Assembly (NCBI GenBank): GCA_964646205.1
Contig: CAZYAZ010000017.1
Span: 10,846 to 74,845, forward strand
Length of the DNA stretch: 64,000 nucleotides
Origin: UBA8437 sp964646205
GTDB taxonomy: Bacteria; Planctomycetota; Planctomycetia; Planctomycetales; Planctomycetaceae
Reading direction: 5' to 3'
The stretch's first letter is position 1. Every line of letters begins with the position of its first letter. The position numbers and the translations under genes are program-made. The notes beneath the pieces are model-generated. The model was not told the origin of the DNA. It ran no database searches and worked only from the letters and a program-made list of their open reading frames with translations. Below are positions 62,069 through 64,000 of this stretch, one piece after another.

Positions 62069-62413
62069 ATGCCTGAAGCAATTGCTATCCAACTGATGGG
62101 GCTTGCAGGTTCTGCACCATTTCTGCTGGTACTGATTGGCGGTGCGGCGATCTCCCTGTTCAGGATGTCGCACGATCCTGGGCGAAGGGTCAAGGTGTTG
62201 GCGGCGATAGGAATCCTGCTGGCCGTTCGATTGTTGTTTCCGTTGCTGATGCCGCTATTGCTCAATAACGTCCTGGATGTGGGGTCGGTGCCGATTCGAG
62301 TGCTGTGCAACAGCCTGATCTACTCGGTTCCACAATCCGTCGCGTTGGGGCTGCTCTTCTGGACGATCTTCGAAGCACCAGGTCCTCGAGTGACGCGGGT
62401 GGGGGACGATTGA
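62069..62413 (+). CDS. Small three-helix membrane protein
   Basis: 114 residues with hydrophobic segments APFLLVLIGGAAISLF, VLAAIGILLAVRLLFPLLMPLLL and SVALGLLFWTIF. It starts at an ATG with GAGGTG 5 nt upstream. I do not recognise the family; the neighbours thiC and the WD40 gene do not suggest a role. Confidence 0.6.
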   Translation: MPEAIAIQLMGLAGSAPFLLVLIGGAAISLFRMSHDPGRRVKVLAAIGILLAVRLLFPLLMPLLLNNVLDVGSVPIRVLCNSLIYSVPQSVALGLLFWTIFEAPGPRVTRVGDD

Positions 62414-62422
62414 AACAACTCG

Positions 62423-63349
62423 CTAGGACTGTTTCGTCACCCGTTTCCCGGTCGCAGTGTGCCAGAGTTTGACGGTGCGGTCGAAACTGCCCGAGACCAG
62501 GCGTTTTCCATCGGGAGAAAATGCCAGGCTGTAAACGGTGTTGGCATGTCCTGGGAGAGTTCGCAACAGGCGTCCATCAGCCTCGTTCCACAGGCGGATT
62601 TCTCCGGACAGGGAGCCACTGGCCAACTGTCGCCCATCAGCCGAGAGGGCCAGGCACTGGATGTAGCTGGAGTGGGCGTCGACGGCGCGAGTCACCTGGC
62701 CGGTTTTGCTGTCCCAACTGCGAATGGTCTTGTCCAATCCGCCGGTATGGATTGTTTTGCCGTCACGGCTGACAACGACCGCTTCAATTGCACCGTTGTG
62801 TCCGGCCAGTGTGAGTCGGGGCTTGGTGGCGCCCGGATCGACCACGTAGGCGTTGGAATTCTTGCAACCGGCCACGCTCCATCCTCCGGCGACGCGAGGG
62901 GCCGAAGCGACTGCCAGCACCGGCTGGCCACCTGGTGTTATGGAATGGATTTTTGAACCGTCGGGTGTCCAGGTCGCCAGTGCGTTGTCGTATCCGCCAC
63001 TGACGACACTTTTGCCATCGCGAGACCAGGCCAGTGACCAGACAAAATTGGAGTGAGCGGCCACGGTCTTGACCAGTGACCTGGAGGCGATGTTCCAGAT
63101 CTTCAACGATCGGTCGAGGCTGCTGGAGAACAGTGTTTTGCTGTCGGGAGAGAAGGCGACAGCGCTGACTCCATCTCCATGACCGGGCAAACGGGCCACC
63201 TCTTTGCCAGTGGAGGGATCCCACAGCTTGACGGTGTTGTCGAGGCTGGCCGAGGCAACGAGTTTCCCATCCGGAGACCAATCGACACCGTAGACGGCAT
63301 TGGGGTGGCCTGAGAAGAGATCGGCGGTGATAGAGTCCGGGGCTATCAT
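62423..63349 (-). CDS. WD40-repeat protein
   Basis: 308 residues with about seven WD repeats forming one propeller. Examples are VYGVDWSPDGKLVASASLDNTVKLWD, SLDRSLKIWN, GGLDKTIRSWD and GSFDRTVKLWH. There is no signal peptide or enzymatic domain; it is probably a cytosolic protein-interaction scaffold. The ATG lies 6 nt after a putative -10, so the mRNA may be leaderless. Confidence 0.88.
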   Translation of the reverse strand: MIAPDSITADLFSGHPNAVYGVDWSPDGKLVASASLDNTVKLWDPSTGKEVARLPGHGDGVSAVAFSPDSKTLFSSSLDRSLKIWNIASRSLVKTVAAHSNFVWSLAWSRDGKSVVSGGYDNALATWTPDGSKIHSITPGGQPVLAVASAPRVAGGWSVAGCKNSNAYVVDPGATKPRLTLAGHNGAIEAVVVSRDGKTIHTGGLDKTIRSWDSKTGQVTRAVDAHSSYIQCLALSADGRQLASGSLSGEIRLWNEADGRLLRTLPGHANTVYSLAFSPDGKRLVSGSFDRTVKLWHTATGKRVTKQS

Positions 63350-63355
63350 GAACCG

Positions 63356-63386
63356 CTTATCTTCCCAATGAAATCACCATGGTCAA
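63356..63386 (-). promoter_or_regulatory. Putative promoter of the WD40 gene, leaderless geometry
   Basis: On the minus strand TTGACC and GATAAG are separated by 19 bp. The -10 ends 6 nt before the ATG. Confidence 0.35.
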
Positions 63387-63549
63387 GCTGACATGTGCAG
63401 GATTATCGGTTGACTGTTTGGGCGGACGTCATTGGGAAGTCGCGTTGGATTCTCAACTCCTGAGGTGTCATCCCTGGTATTCAAATAAAAACAAAACAAC
63501 ACAAAACGTTTGTAATCAACAGGTTATGTTCAATTGGTTGATCGGCTGG

Positions 63550-63577
63550 TTGATCTTCCTTCCAAACCCGATATAAG
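63550..63577 (+). promoter_or_regulatory. Putative ssrA promoter
   Basis: TTGATC and TATAAG are separated by 16 bp. Initiation near 63584 would give a precursor with a 5' leader of about 57 nt, removable by RNase P. Confidence 0.4.
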
Positions 63578-63640
63578 AAGGAAGCGAGTTTTGCGAAGTA
63601 ACACTGTTGTGCTGTGGAATTTCACTGATTTCAACGACAA

Positions 63641-63993
63641 GGGGGCGATTGGATTCGACTGGGTCACCATAGGTTGAGGTGGCGTGCCGTGGTTGATCAG
63701 CTGGCCACGTAAAAAGCTGATCGCACTATAACTGCCAACAAGCAGTTTGCTTTGGCTGCGTAAACGCAGCTCCGGCCGATGGATCCCCGCCTGAGGAGCC
63801 TGAAGGTCGGTCAAAAATCAGGCTGGTACCAGGTCAGCCGACCACTACGCCTGGTACGAGACACCGTGGTGGACTGGCTGCTGGACGTGTCTTGTCCGTG
63901 GAACCGTCGGCAGTGAGAACAATCAACGGAATACGCACGTAGAGGCTTTTTCTGAGGGATCGCAGGACGCGGGTTCGATTCCCGCCGCCTCCA
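63641..63993 (+). ncRNA. ssrA: Transfer-messenger RNA (tmRNA)
   Basis: The 5' end GGGGGCG pairs with the 3' CGCCTCC to form a 7-bp acceptor stem. GGATTCGACT matches the conserved 5' tRNA-like region, and GCGGGTTCGATTCCCGC forms the T-arm near the 3' end. The tag reading frame starts at GCC 63734 and ends at TAA 63761-63763, encoding ANKQFALAA, with the ALAA degradation signal. The 3' CCA is not encoded (A then CTTTT). It rescues stalled ribosomes together with SmpB. Length is about 353 nt, typical of one-piece tmRNA. Confidence 0.93.
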
Positions 63994-64000
63994 CTTTTCC

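Noticed and set aside
63530..63814. 94-codon minus-strand ORF
   Set aside because: It lies largely inside the tmRNA gene and shows no protein-like features.
1..64000. Insertion sequences, prophage, integrases, CRISPR arrays or restriction-modification genes
   Set aside because: I looked for transposase, integrase, phage structural, Cas and methyltransferase motifs among the translated frames. I found none beyond PrmC, which is a housekeeping enzyme.

Overview
This window is chromosomal DNA from a member of the Planctomycetota, probably a marine or aquatic planctomycete, in a draft or metagenome-derived scaffold. The evidence is high GC content; three DUF1501 proteins; a DUF1549/DUF1553 protein with a planctomycete-type cytochrome domain; PQQ-like beta-propellers; a formylglycine sulfatase; a neutral ceramidase fused to DUF1080; a BBP7-like outer-membrane barrel; and many secreted or twin-arginine-exported oxidoreductases. 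A run of exactly 100 N at 26204-26303 marks a scaffold join of unknown true length.

Layout. 1-11.9 kb is mostly housekeeping: a Nudix hydrolase and fabI, a secreted esterase, a citrate-synthase-like protein without the catalytic histidines, a PQQ propeller protein, a polytopic membrane protein with a small Lys-rich protein, and the operon rpmE-prfA-prmC-murA. 11.9-24.6 kb is periplasmic catabolism: a PQQ-dehydrogenase/cytochrome c fusion divergent from a DUF1501 protein, an Nramp-like transporter followed by a sulfatase, a membrane-anchored hydrolase and a TIM-barrel isomerase, and a Gfo/Idh/MocA protein divergent from another DUF1501 protein. 24.6-34.8 kb holds an acetyltransferase, a gene broken by the gap, an M20 peptidase and a hydrolase, an outer-membrane barrel closed by a clear terminator, an ATP-grasp protein, and the downstream part of a DUF1549/1553-DUF1501-GATase operon. 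34.8-44.6 kb holds the first gene of that operon, a Gly-rich protein, DAHP synthase behind a likely attenuator, ceramidase-DUF1080, and a GT2 glycosyltransferase. 43.5-49.2 kb is a five-gene operon (DJ-1/PfpI, PQQ propeller, TIM-barrel isomerase, PhoD-like, enolase superfamily). 49.2-64 kb holds a lipid-flippase-like protein, rpoD, a sugar ABC transporter operon ending in a PLP dehydratase, an LplT-like MFS protein, thiC, a WD40 protein and a complete tmRNA gene.

Regulation. The most interesting signal lies upstream of DAHP synthase (40258-40550, minus strand). A sigma70-type promoter is followed by a 29-codon ORF carrying seven aromatic codons (3 Trp, 3 Phe, 1 Tyr), then a strong intrinsic terminator. 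The 5' arm of that terminator can instead pair with a segment inside the ORF. This is the architecture of ribosome-mediated transcription attenuation in response to aromatic amino acids. Elsewhere many starts are preceded by TTGNNN - 17/18 bp - TANNNT elements. Two genes place the -10 hexamer only 6 nt before the ATG, which suggests leaderless transcripts.
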